64,000 bases of DNA from Chitinophagaceae bacterium (GCA_947446645.1 CANFHA010000020.1:29042-93041); one strand, 5' to 3'; positions 9,943 to 17,950 are shown, counted from the stretch's first letter. Notes: generated from the letters alone by a model not told the origin. Made by a program: numbers and translations.

Positions 9943-10157
9943 GCTACAAATTCAGACAAAATATTTGTAGCGGCTTGTTCGATAACGGCCTCTGCCTGCT
10001 CACGGGAAACTGAAGGAAACCCTCTTAAAAACTCATCTAACGAACTATCCTCAAGATGATCAAAAAGTGTTTTTACAGTAACACGGGTTCCTTTAAATAC
10101 AGGTGCTCCTGCAGCAATTTCTTTATCTACAACCACATATTTATCCAGTACCGACAT
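9939..10157 (-). CDS. DUF433 antitoxin-like protein
   Basis: A 72-residue protein with the DUF433 pattern: KEIAAGAPVFKGTRVTVKTL, then FDHLEDSSLDEFLRGFPSVS and a final helix REQAEAVIEQAATNIL. This is a small winged-helix-like DNA-binding fold that accompanies PIN-like toxins. It is the first gene of a two-gene operon and may autoregulate it. A promoter-like TTTG...TAATTTTG lies directly upstream. Confidence 0.87.
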   Translation of the reverse strand: MSVLDKYVVVDKEIAAGAPVFKGTRVTVKTLFDHLEDSSLDEFLRGFPSVSREQAEAVIEQAATNILSEFVA

Positions 10158-10170
10158 AAAATACTTTTTA

Positions 10171-10198
10171 CAAAATTAATCAATTTATGTAGTACAAA
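10171..10198 (-). promoter_or_regulatory. Promoter of the DUF433/DUF5615 operon
   Basis: On the minus strand, TTTG (10198-10195) and TAATTTTG (10178-10171) resemble the Bacteroidota -33 and -7 boxes, 13 bases before the start codon. The spacer is 16 bases, somewhat short of the usual 19. Confidence 0.45.
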
Positions 10199-10289
10199 CC
10201 TTTTGTTAACTCCTTACTGCACGGCATGCAGGTTAATACTGATAGACATTAAGAGCACACTGAACCACTCGGCTCTGCGCATAGTTTAG

Positions 10290-10307
10290 TCCCGACAGCT
10301 ATCGGGA
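10290..10307. repeat. Small palindrome TCCCGACAGCTATCGGGA
   Basis: Six-base arms TCCCGA/TCGGGA around CAGCTA, lying in the gap between the toxin-antitoxin pair and the next genes. Similar short palindromes are scattered between genes in many Bacteroidota genomes. It could be a transcription-termination or REP-like element; no T-tract follows. Confidence 0.45.
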
Positions 10308-10361
10308 TGATTAGCGAAGGGGACTTGATGGAAGTTTTTAAAAAATCAGTATTTATACCTA

Positions 10362-10391
10362 TTGCCGTCAACTATATATTGAGTATTTTTG
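10362..10391 (+). promoter_or_regulatory. Promoter TTG-N19-TATTTTTG
   Basis: TTG at 10362-10364 and TATTTTTG at 10384-10391 are separated by exactly 19 bases, matching the Bacteroidota consensus TTG-N19-TAnnTTTG on both boxes. Transcription would start about 10398, roughly 12 bases before the ATG of the 48-codon ORF at 10410 and 190 bases before the NHL gene. This is the best-formed promoter noticed in the window. Confidence 0.55.
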
Positions 10392-10409
10392 ATAAATAGA
10401 AATACACCT

Positions 10410-10556
10410 ATGAAATGTATAACCACGAATTGCCTCAATACTTCTAGTACACCCGTTTGGGTCCTAGGCTCTTTACCGTCTGAAAATATTTATAGAATGG
10501 ATGCTGCCGGAAATGGAATATATCCCGGGTCGTTACCTCTTTATATAGTTCCATAA
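10410..10556 (+). CDS. Possible 48-residue small protein
   Basis: Open frame from ATG (10410) to TAA (10554-10556) starting MKCITTNCLNTSSTPVWVLG and ending YPGSLPLYIVP. It sits immediately behind a well-matched promoter and ends 28 bases before the NHL/T9SS gene, so it could be the first gene of a two-gene transcript. There is no signal peptide and no recognised family; a CxxxxxC pair is near the N-terminus. It may equally be an untranslated leader or a remnant of a larger gene. Coding status is uncertain. Confidence 0.3.
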   Translation: MKCITTNCLNTSSTPVWVLGSLPSENIYRMDAAGNGIYPGSLPLYIVP

Positions 10557-10584
10557 TTTCGCTTTAGTAACTTATATAAATGCG

Positions 10585-11901
10585 ATGTACAAAATACGTT
10601 TCTTCATCTTTACGATACTTTGGTCTTTTTCATTAGATGCCCAAAATATTATTACAGTTGCGAGCTCTGGAGTTTATGATCCAAACGATTTGATGTTTGA
10701 CAACAACGGAAATCTTTATTTTACGACTCTACTCGGGAATCAGGTCAAGAAAATGGACACTGGTGGAGTGATTACAGTTGTTGCCGGTACAGGTAGCGCT
10801 GGATTTTCAGGAGATGGTGGGCCTGCTATTGCGGCCCAATTGGATCAGCCTTGTGGAATAGCCACAGACACCGTGGGTAACATATTTTTTGCAGACGTAA
10901 TGAACCAAAGGGTACGTAAAATCGATATTTCTACAGGTATCATTTCCACAATAGCCGGTAAAGGGCCCGGCGGCTATTCAACAGGTGCATATTCAGGAGA
11001 CGGAGGGTTAGCATCTGCGGCCGCGCTTAACTGCCCCAGTAGCATTTGTTTTGATAAAACGGGAAATTTATATGTTGCTGATGGTTTGAATAGACGAATC
11101 CGAAAAATAGATATTACCGGAATTATAAACACAATAGCGGGAAACGGGACTCATGGCTCGACGGGAGATGATGGACCTGCTTTCTTAGCAGAATGTTCAC
11201 CAAATGGCGATATACATGTAGATAATACAGGTAACATTTATTTTACAGAAAATGGAAGTAGTATTAACAAAATAAGAAAAATAAATTCGTTAGGAATAAT
11301 ATCTAAAATTGCCGGAGATACTTCTTTATACATGTACAATGGCGACGACATTCCTGCACATGATGCCCATCTTAATCCTAGCTTTATATCCTTCGATTCG
11401 GATAACAATATATACATATCCGACACCTATAATGATCGTGTTCGTAAGATTGATGGGCTAGGTATCATTCATACCATTGCAGGAAATGGAGTAGGTTCCC
11501 ATAGTGGCGATGGATTTCCTGCCATAGATGCTGAAATTTGGCAACCTAGTGGCCTTGCTTTTGACGAGTGTGGCAACTTGTTTATAGGTGAAGTAGGCAG
11601 CCCGCCATATATCCGCAAAGTCTTATTCAACCCTACCTGCATCCCTGCAAGAGTGCCGGAAACAGCCACCCCTGAACCATCCATCTACCCGAACCCCGCG
11701 ACCTCGGAACTGAACATAAACGGAGTATCAGCGGTAACAAATTACGCTATACTCAACATAACAGGCACTATAGAACAAAGCGGAACGCTCAAAGAAGACA
11801 ATAACTCTATCTCAGTAAAATCACTAACCAACGGCATCCACATCCTCAAGCTAATAGACTATGAAGGCAGAAAAACAGTAAAGAAAATAATAAAAGAATG
11901 A
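10585..11901 (+). CDS. NHL-repeat secreted protein with T9SS sorting domain
   Basis: A 438-residue exported protein. Residues 1-19 form a Sec signal ending around SLDAQ. Residues about 25-350 hold five to six NHL-type beta-propeller blades of about 55 residues, each with a DNxGNIYFxD-like strand and a turn such as GTGSAGFSGDGGPA. The C-terminal 75 residues are a T9SS type A sorting domain (SIYPNPATSELNINGV ... GIHILKLIDYEGRKTVKKII). It should be exported and released or surface-anchored through T9SS. It is a paralogue of the gene at 41360-42718. The propeller part looks more AT-rich than the T9SS tail and the neighbouring genes. Ligand unknown. Confidence 0.88.
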   Translation: MYKIRFFIFTILWSFSLDAQNIITVASSGVYDPNDLMFDNNGNLYFTTLLGNQVKKMDTGGVITVVAGTGSAGFSGDGGPAIAAQLDQPCGIATDTVGNIFFADVMNQRVRKIDISTGIISTIAGKGPGGYSTGAYSGDGGLASAAALNCPSSICFDKTGNLYVADGLNRRIRKIDITGIINTIAGNGTHGSTGDDGPAFLAECSPNGDIHVDNTGNIYFTENGSSINKIRKINSLGIISKIAGDTSLYMYNGDDIPAHDAHLNPSFISFDSDNNIYISDTYNDRVRKIDGLGIIHTIAGNGVGSHSGDGFPAIDAEIWQPSGLAFDECGNLFIGEVGSPPYIRKVLFNPTCIPARVPETATPEPSIYPNPATSELNINGVSAVTNYAILNITGTIEQSGTLKEDNNSISVKSLTNGIHILKLIDYEGRKTVKKIIKE

Positions 11902-11902
11902 C

Positions 11903-11978
11903 TTTGTGGATATTTCCCAAAATTACTTCTCGCGCCACTCCTGCAACACAACTGATCCACATACAAGATATCCACAAA
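11903..11978. repeat. 11-bp inverted repeat with three DnaA-box-like 9-mers
   Basis: TTTGTGGATAT (11903-11913) and its exact reverse complement ATATCCACAAA (11968-11978) are 54 bases apart. ATATCCACA (11968-11976), its partner at 11905-11913, and TGATCCACA (11953-11961) each differ from the DnaA box TTATCCACA at one position. A fourth one-mismatch site, TGTGGACAA, is at 12435-12443. DnaA binding is an inference. Confidence 0.45.
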
Positions 11979-12183
11979 ACCTTCGCCGATCCATTGTCTC
12001 ATCCTACCTTTGGGCCAAAAAAGTAACCCTATGACAATTGCCCCATTTAGTAAGAACACTCCGGATGATATAAGTTCTCATTAGCAGCATAACCTGTACT
12101 GAGCCTGCCGAAGTAACCAACATTCTCGACGATTTCGACGAATTTATTTTTGCATTTTCGTTTTTCTGAATTGCGCGTTTGTA

Positions 12184-12205
12184 GAGACGGGATGCTTCCC
12201 GTCTC
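12184..12205. repeat. REP-like palindrome GAGACGGGA-TGCT-TCCCGTCTC
   Basis: Perfect 9-base arms around a 4-base loop, preceded by GTA. The same general form (GTAGAGACG...CGTCTC) recurs as an interspersed palindrome in many Bacteroidota and cyanobacterial genomes. No T-tract follows, so a simple terminator is less likely than a REP-type element. Confidence 0.6.
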
Positions 12206-12347
12206 CGGATAACACAAAAAACAATGACTGGGACCGTTTCCGCCCACCGGAAAAAAACTGCAAAACCGGAAACTATTTTGCAGAAACTCCACTAAAATCA
12301 GGACGATACAGGTTTGTCATCCTCAACGTCGCCGAAGTACAGGCAGT

Positions 12348-12464
12348 GGGGCATTTTGTGGCATAAACGGGTAAAACGTGGCATAACATTACCCATGGTG
12401 CAATCCGTGAAATCAGATAATGGAACCCGGACAATGTGGACAACGAGGGGGCATAATGGGGCAT
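12348..12464 (+). repeat. Five GKGGCAT heptamers spaced in multiples of ten bases
   Basis: GGGGCAT or GTGGCAT occurs on the plus strand at 12348, 12358, 12378, 12448 and 12458. All starts differ by exact multiples of 10 bases, so the sites would lie on roughly one face of the helix. This resembles an iteron or multi-site protein-binding array; the binder is unknown. Confidence 0.4.
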
Positions 12465-12586
12465 TTTTGAACATGACGGGAGTTGCATACCAAATTGATT
12501 TTCAATAAACAATATTTTTTCAATAGCCCCATTTGCCCACTTTTTTTATTTTTCAGAGAGTTGGGCATGTTGGTAAAAGCACAAAT

Positions 12587-12680
12587 TTCCGGTACCGGAA
12601 AAAACCGGAAAATTCTGAAAACTAAACCGTTGATATTCAATAACAATGTGGGCAAAAAGCAATTTTCAGCATACCGGAAA
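12587..12680 (-). repeat. Single diverged copy of the 136-bp repeat family (94-bp core)
   Basis: It begins with the palindrome TTCCGGTACCGGAA (12587-12600) and ends CCGGAAA (12674-12680). The reverse complement of the tandem unit at 45811-45904 aligns with it over exactly 94 bases without net gaps, sharing the palindrome, the following AAAAAACCGGAAA-type stretch, a CAATAA-AATG segment and GCAAAAA. Orientation is opposite to the array at 45.8-46.2 kb. Confidence 0.7.
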
Positions 12681-12911
12681 AAAGGCAACTCACGAAACAA
12701 CTAAATCTATTTAACCTATTTGTCTATGGTGTTCAAATTCACGTTTCCCAACCCCGCAAAATCCCGCAGAAATCCCGCAATTCAGATTCCAATAAATCAT
12801 TGAAAACCAATAAAATATACACACAACCTATCCAGAAACAATTTTTTCCGCAAACCCGCAAAACCACCAATATCAATGGTTACACTTGCAAAGTATACCT
12901 CCTTAACTGGA

Positions 12912-14105
12912 TTACTCCAATGCCTTCACCGCGCACCACGCCATCATGCCCATGCCTGTTTTCAGCGCCTCTTCATCAATATTAAAATGGGCGTTGTGAA
13001 CAGGGGCAAGGAACTCCTTACCGTCGCGGCTGGTGCCTATGCGGAAGAAGCAGCCGGGTATATGCTGGGTGTAGAAGCTAAAGTCTTCTGCTGCCATACG
13101 CATATCCAGCTCATGCACTTTAGCCTCGCCTACAAATTCTTTGGCCCATGCTTCGGACCTGGTAGTTAGCGCGGGATCATTCGCAAGAACGGGATAGCCT
13201 ACGGGTATTTCCACAATGCCCCTGGCGCCATAGGCCGCGCAGGTCTGCTCCGTAAATTCTTTGATCCAGCGGTGTGCCTCGTACCGCCACTTTTCATTCA
13301 TAGTGCGGAAGGTGCCGAGTATCTCCACTTTATCAGGTATAACATTGGTGGCATGTCCGCCGGCTATCTTTCCAAAGGTGAGTACGGAAGGTATGAGCGG
13401 GTTGCCCTTGCGCGATATGATCTGCTGTAGCCCGGAGATAACGAGCGCAGATATAGCTATGGGATCAATGGTCTGGTGCGGCATGGCAGCATGGCCCCCA
13501 GTGCCCTCTATGGTTATGTATACCTCATCGGCACTGGCCATATAAAGGCCGGGCCTGAACCCGGTGTGACCGGCAGGCAATGCGGGGTATACGTGCAGCG
13601 CAAAGATGGCTTCAGGCTTCGGATTTTCCAGCACACCCTCTTTTATCATAATGCTGGCACCACCGGGATGCTTCTCCTCACCCGGCTGAAAGATGAGCTT
13701 TACCGTGCCTTCAAAATTATCGCTGACGTCCTTTAATATCTTAGCCGCACCCAGCAGGCAGCTGGTATGTACATCGTGTCCGCAGGCATGCATTACACCA
13801 TCATTCACCGAACGGTAGGGTACATCGTTGGCCTCGTATATGGGCAGTGCGTCCATATCCGCACGCAGGGCTATGCAACGCTTGCCGGGGTTCTTGCCCT
13901 CTATCAGCGCCACTATGCCGGTGCCCGCTATGCTCTGTTGATTGGTGATGCCCCATTCAGTAAGCTTCTTAGCTACAAAGGCAGCCGTATTGTGCTCATG
14001 AAACGACAGCTCAGGATTGGCATGTATATGATGACGTATGGCCTGTACTTCAGAGAAGTATTGCTCTGAGCGGCTGAGGATTATGGACTTTAAGTCTTGA
14101 GTCAT
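12912..14105 (-). CDS. M20-family amidohydrolase (N-acyl amino acid amidohydrolase type)
   Basis: Cytosolic metal-dependent amidohydrolase of about 397 residues. An in-frame start at 14162 would add 19 residues without family counterpart; the ATG at 14105 gives MTQDLKSIILSRSEQYFSEV and the usual beginning of the family, so it is preferred. Metal-site motifs are MHACGHDVHTSCLLGAA (Cys and His ligands), FQPGEEKHPGGA (Glu ligands), LHVYPALPAGHTG and a late MAAEDFSFYTQHIPG. The pattern is that of hippurate/N-acetyl-amino-acid hydrolases (AmhX, HipO type). Exact substrate unknown. Confidence 0.9.
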   Translation of the reverse strand: MTQDLKSIILSRSEQYFSEVQAIRHHIHANPELSFHEHNTAAFVAKKLTEWGITNQQSIAGTGIVALIEGKNPGKRCIALRADMDALPIYEANDVPYRSVNDGVMHACGHDVHTSCLLGAAKILKDVSDNFEGTVKLIFQPGEEKHPGGASIMIKEGVLENPKPEAIFALHVYPALPAGHTGFRPGLYMASADEVYITIEGTGGHAAMPHQTIDPIAISALVISGLQQIISRKGNPLIPSVLTFGKIAGGHATNVIPDKVEILGTFRTMNEKWRYEAHRWIKEFTEQTCAAYGARGIVEIPVGYPVLANDPALTTRSEAWAKEFVGEAKVHELDMRMAAEDFSFYTQHIPGCFFRIGTSRDGKEFLAPVHNAHFNIDEEALKTGMGMMAWCAVKALE

Positions 14106-14157
14106 GAGTGTGCGTGTCGTAAGTCTGCGAAGTATTAATGGCAAGGTAAGAATCTCT

Positions 14158-14178
14158 CGCAAAGGCGCAAAGGCGCAG
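14158..14178. repeat. CGCAAAGG tandem microrepeat
   Basis: CGCAAAGG is repeated head to tail (two full units plus CGCAG), with a further CCGCAAAGG at about 14200. Such CGCAAAGGCGCAAAG runs are frequent intergenic sequences in Bacteroidota. No function is assigned. Confidence 0.5.
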
Positions 14179-14312
14179 TCCTCATGTGAGGGTTTAAAGG
14201 CCGCAAAGGGGTGACGTAGTGCATATTTTGGTGTAAGATGTATTCTTAAATACTACCAGATCAGGAAAGCGCAGTACTCACAGACTTACGACTCACCACT
14301 TATGACTTATGA

Positions 14313-14858
14313 CTAATTAGCATGCACCGTAACCATATCGGGAACGATCATAGAGGGGTTGCCGTATTTTGAATGGGCTTCGCGAAGCATGCCTGCGGCC
14401 TGGTCGCGGGTGCGGTAGTCGCCCACCTTTACCCTGAAGCAGGGAGCAATATAGTTGAGATAGGCCTGCACCCCGGGATTGGAACGCATAAACTCCGCCC
14501 TTACTTTTATAGCCTTATCACGGTCGCTGCCATTATATATCTGCACCCGGAAGCCCTTGCCCGAATAGATGACCTTGCCATCCCTGTGGCTGGACACGGG
14601 AACGAAATGGTGCGGCGCTTCAGCGCCCGGCTCCGGCTTTTCACCAGTAGCAGACGCAGTGGGTGCAGGGAGTTTTTTGCCTGCCTTAGCATCCCCATTT
14701 GGAACAGGAGTGGGGGGAGGCGTAGCCGTAGGATTTTTCTTAAGGAGAACTGCAAGGCGTGGATCGGAATGCACCACTACATGCCCAAACTGCGCATAAG
14801 CACTGCCTGACAAAGACATTGAAAGTAATGCAGCCGCTATATAAACCCTGATGCTCAT
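14313..14858 (-). CDS. Exported SPOR-domain protein
   Basis: A 181-residue protein with a signal peptide (residues 1-22, cleaved near AYAQ), a Pro/Lys/Ala-rich linker (about 38-85), and a C-terminal SPOR domain (about 95-178) including GFRVQIYNGSDRDKAIKVRA and APCFRVKVGDYRTRDQAAGM. SPOR domains bind denuded glycan strands of peptidoglycan, so a periplasmic role at septa or the wall is likely. It lies alone with its own intergenic spaces. No other domain is visible. Confidence 0.87.
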   Translation of the reverse strand: MSIRVYIAAALLSMSLSGSAYAQFGHVVVHSDPRLAVLLKKNPTATPPPTPVPNGDAKAGKKLPAPTASATGEKPEPGAEAPHHFVPVSSHRDGKVIYSGKGFRVQIYNGSDRDKAIKVRAEFMRSNPGVQAYLNYIAPCFRVKVGDYRTRDQAAGMLREAHSKYGNPSMIVPDMVTVHAN

Positions 14859-14975
14859 TAATTATTCTTCGTAAGAATAGTTTTTCCTGATGCGCAAAAT
14901 TACGCAACGGAAAAACGAGAAACACAAAATATTTTTATGATGCTAAACCAGGAAAAAATATTGTGCCGTGAAGCA

Positions 14976-15650
14976 TTAGTTCCTGCTCTCCTTCATGATC
15001 TGTATGCTGGAAGAGCAACCGATACGGGTGGCGCCGGCATCTATCAGCTCCTTTGCAAATGCGTAGGTGCGTATGCCGCCAGAGGCTTTTATCCCTATTC
15101 TTTTGGGAAGGTGCTCACGCATCAGCTTTACCGCATGCACTGTAGCGCCATTATCAGCATAGCCTGTGGAAGTTTTCATGAAATTGATCTCAAAGTTGCC
15201 ATAGAGCTCACAGCACGATACCAGTTCGCTATCTGTGAGCATACCGCTCTCTACGATCACCTTTATCACTTTGCCCTGTGCGTACACGGGGGCCAGGCAT
15301 GCCGCCATTTCTTCTTCCAGGTACTTCCAGTCGCCGCTTTTCAGTGAACACAGGTTGATGACCATATCTACCTCGTCGGCGCCCATATCAAGGGCATTCT
15401 CTATTTCCTTTACCTTGATCTCCAGCGTATTGAAACCCAAGGGAAAGCCAATAACCGTTGCCACCCGCACCCTTGAGCCATCAAGCATTTTCTTTACGTT
15501 GGGCACATATTTAGGCGGCACACATACTGCCACAAAGTTTTCCATGGAAGCCTCCACACAGAGGCGGTCTACCTCAGCAAGCGTGGTGGCCTGCTTAAGT
15601 ATAGTATGGTCTATATATGAAGCAATATCAAGGGGCATGAAAAGAGGCAT
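14976..15650 (-). CDS. deoC: Deoxyribose-phosphate aldolase
   Basis: Cleaves 2-deoxyribose 5-phosphate to acetaldehyde and glyceraldehyde 3-phosphate in deoxynucleoside salvage. At 224 residues it has the normal length. Motifs: IDHTILK near the start, GADEVDMVINL holding the catalytic Asp, INFMKTSTGY with the Schiff-base Lys, and GIKASGGIRTY with the second active-site Lys. A later ATG four codons in (MPLDIASYIDH) is an equally possible start. It is monocistronic here, with no other nucleoside genes adjacent. Confidence 0.95.
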   Translation of the reverse strand: MPLFMPLDIASYIDHTILKQATTLAEVDRLCVEASMENFVAVCVPPKYVPNVKKMLDGSRVRVATVIGFPLGFNTLEIKVKEIENALDMGADEVDMVINLCSLKSGDWKYLEEEMAACLAPVYAQGKVIKVIVESGMLTDSELVSCCELYGNFEINFMKTSTGYADNGATVHAVKLMREHLPKRIGIKASGGIRTYAFAKELIDAGATRIGCSSSIQIMKESRN

Positions 15651-15737
15651 GATGCAAAAAGCAGGGTAAAATTAATTTTATTTTAATAAACTAATGCATC
15701 ATTTATAAAAGAAGTAAACTATTACTCATTTGCATCA

Positions 15738-17018
15738 TTAGCTTGTCTTCATATTTTTTATTATTTCCAGGGCAAATTCGCTGGTCTTTAGCAGAGTGGC
15801 ATCGTTCATAAGGTTATAGAAATCTATAGTCACCCGCTTGCGCATGATAGTAGTAGCCAGCGATTCCTCAATGCATGCAGCAGCTTCGTGCCAGCCCATG
15901 TATTCCAGCATCATAACGCCGCTAAGGAGCAGGGAAGACGGGTTCATGGTATTGGTATTGGCGAAACGCGGTGCAGTGCCGTGAGTAGCCTCAAACACGG
16001 CATGGCCGGTGAGGTAGTTGATATTGGCACCCGGCGCTATGCCTATGCCACCCACAGCGGCAGCCGCAGCATCAGAAATATAGTCGCCATTAAGGTTAAG
16101 GGTTGCAACAACCGAATAATCTTTAGGAGAGATGAGTATCTGCTGCAGGAAGTTGTCCGCTATCACATCATTTACAATGAGCTTACCCTGCGCCTGTGCT
16201 TTCTTAAGGCTGGCATTGGCTTCATCTTCGCCCTGGGTTTTCTTGGCGTTTTCCCACTGGCCCCATGTATATACCTGGTCGCCAAACTCGCGCTCAGCCA
16301 GCTCATAACCCCATTGCTTAAAGCCACCCTCAGTATACTTCATAATATTACCCTTGTGCACGATGGTAACAGTAGGCAGCTTTTGCTCCAATGCGAATTT
16401 TATTGCAGCTCTTACGAGGCGCTCAGATCCTTCTTTTGAAACCGGCTTAATACCAAAAGCTGAAGATTCGGGGAAACGGATCTTCTTGCCGGCATTTAGC
16501 TCGTTAGTAAGGAAATCAAGTAACTTCTTTGCCTCCGGACTGCCCGCGGCAAACTCTATGCCGGCATATATGTCTTCCGTGTTTTCGCGGAAGATGACCA
16601 TGTTCATATTTTCAGGATGCACTACGGGTGAGGGTACACCTTTGTACCACTTTACAGGGCGCAGGCACACATACAGGTCCAGCTCCTGGCGCATAGCTAC
16701 ATTGAGCGAGCGTATGCCACCACCTACTGGTGTAGTAAGCGGGCCTTTTATAGACACCAGGTATTCACGGGCTGCAGCCAGCGTTTCTGCGGGCAGCCAC
16801 TCCCCTGTTTTATTAAATGCTTTCTCTCCAGCTAATATTTCTTTCCATTCGATCTTCCGCTTGCCACCATATACTTTTTCCACTGCAGCATCCAGTACCT
16901 GCCTGCTTGCGTTCCACACATCAGGACCAATGCCATCGCCTTCTATAAACGGGATAACGGGTTGATCGGGGACGTTCAGCAATCCGTCTTTTCCCATTGT
17001 AATCTTCTGATCTGCCAT
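15738..17018 (-). CDS. icd: Isocitrate dehydrogenase (NADP-type lineage)
   Basis: A 426-residue TCA-cycle enzyme converting isocitrate to 2-oxoglutarate. Substrate-site motifs are intact: [19 protein letters not shown] with the phosphorylatable-type Ser, [13 protein letters not shown], and [13 protein letters not shown]. The coenzyme region reads [17 protein letters not shown] and VTIDFYNLM. By alignment to E. coli Icd, positions Lys344, Tyr345, Val351, Tyr391 and Arg395 become Arg, Phe, Met, Ile and Asn, so cofactor preference cannot be taken for granted. Convergent or divergent neighbours show no operon partner. Confidence 0.93.
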   Translation of the reverse strand: MADQKITMGKDGLLNVPDQPVIPFIEGDGIGPDVWNASRQVLDAAVEKVYGGKRKIEWKEILAGEKAFNKTGEWLPAETLAAAREYLVSIKGPLTTPVGGGIRSLNVAMRQELDLYVCLRPVKWYKGVPSPVVHPENMNMVIFRENTEDIYAGIEFAAGSPEAKKLLDFLTNELNAGKKIRFPESSAFGIKPVSKEGSERLVRAAIKFALEQKLPTVTIVHKGNIMKYTEGGFKQWGYELAEREFGDQVYTWGQWENAKKTQGEDEANASLKKAQAQGKLIVNDVIADNFLQQILISPKDYSVVATLNLNGDYISDAAAAAVGGIGIAPGANINYLTGHAVFEATHGTAPRFANTNTMNPSSLLLSGVMMLEYMGWHEAAACIEESLATTIMRKRVTIDFYNLMNDATLLKTSEFALEIIKNMKTS

Positions 17019-17221
17019 ATTTTTTTGCTTTTGAGGGTGCGAAGATAATTGATAAATGATCGCTGAAAAACATATTCTGACTGATTTTACGTACGAATAC
17101 AGAAAATAAATTTATCTGGCATTATATTTGAGGTACGAAAAAAAATGCCCTAATAGTGTTAATAAATTGATTGTTTGAGTAGATTTACAAGAGATAGCAA
17201 TTATATATCACTCAAAAAAGG

Positions 17222-17527
17222 ATGATGGTAAGCAAGTATTGCAAAATATATTTCTTGTTTTTGACGATGCTGACGGGCACTTTTGCCTATGGGCAATCGG
17301 ATTCGGTGGCAAATGGCAGTGACACCGTGAAGATGACGGATGCAATACTGCCTGAATCAGCCTACTCTCTTACGTTACCCGAACACACCAAGACGATCTA
17401 TAACATTCACTTCTCGGGCGTTATTTTCACTTTGCTGGTGCTCGGCATGGTATACATAAGCTACAGATACTGGAGAGATAACTGGCGCAAAGAAGATGCG
17501 CCTGATACAACCAACAATAATAGCTAG
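17222..17527 (+). CDS. Small exported membrane protein
   Basis: A 101-residue protein with a signal peptide (residues 1-24, TMLTGTFAYGQ), a short periplasmic part of about 30 residues, and a single transmembrane helix at about 65-82 (HFSGVIFTLLVLGMVYISYR) followed by a basic cytoplasmic tail. An AAGGA sequence precedes the tandem ATGATG start. No family recognised. It is followed 115 bases later by a gene with the same architecture. Confidence 0.6.
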   Translation: MMVSKYCKIYFLFLTMLTGTFAYGQSDSVANGSDTVKMTDAILPESAYSLTLPEHTKTIYNIHFSGVIFTLLVLGMVYISYRYWRDNWRKEDAPDTTNNNS

Positions 17528-17642
17528 TCGTTACTATCTGCCTTTTTCATAGAAATCAACTTCGCCTTTTAGTCCAGGGTTTTCGAACATATATTTTTGA
17601 TGGCATTGTTTTTACTCCAGATAAAAACAAACAAACACAAAT

Positions 17643-17945
17643 ATGAAAACCTTAATGAGAAATATCCGATACAAATTACCTGCTTTACAGCTGGCGTTAC
17701 TTACCGGTACGACGGCATTTGCCCAGGAAGCAGGTAGCTCCACATCGCAAACGACAGTGACACACAATACTACTGCAGTTGCTGACAATGGACAAGCTAT
17801 GTGGTATATGTCGCCGTGGATATGGGTAGCCGTGGGTGCAGTGGTACTGCTGCTCATAGTACTTATGGTGAGAGGTGGCAACACCGATAGCCGCCAGGAG
17901 GTGACGCGCACCACACGTGTAACAACCGAAGTAAAAAACGATTGA
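17643..17945 (+). CDS. Small exported membrane protein, same architecture as upstream neighbour
   Basis: A 100-residue protein with a signal peptide (to about residue 28, TGTTAFAQ), a Thr/Ser-rich periplasmic segment, one transmembrane helix (about 58-78, WIWVAVGAVVLLLIVLMVRG) and a charged Thr/Arg-rich tail. No family recognised. It shares topology but little sequence with the protein at 17222-17527. A strong hairpin terminator follows immediately. Confidence 0.6.
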   Translation: MKTLMRNIRYKLPALQLALLTGTTAFAQEAGSSTSQTTVTHNTTAVADNGQAMWYMSPWIWVAVGAVVLLLIVLMVRGGNTDSRQEVTRTTRVTTEVKND

Positions 17946-17950
17946 CCCCT

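Larger units (their letters stand above)
11902..12911. other. 1-kb gene-free region rich in repeats and DnaA-box-like sites
   Basis: No convincing gene lies here; small open frames have no family resemblance and are interrupted by repeats. Contents in order: an 11-base inverted repeat holding DnaA-box-like 9-mers, a REP-like palindrome at 12184-12205, five phased GKGGCAT heptamers at 12348-12464, an AT-rich stretch at about 12490-12560, one copy of the dispersed repeat at 12587-12680, and a C-rich stretch with repeated TCCCGCA at about 12750-12780. Flanking genes converge on it. Confidence 0.6.

Noticed and set aside
12314..12704. Small overlapping open frames in the 11.9-12.9 kb region
   Set aside because: They run through the phased heptamers and the dispersed repeat, have low-complexity or repeat-derived translations and no consistent start.
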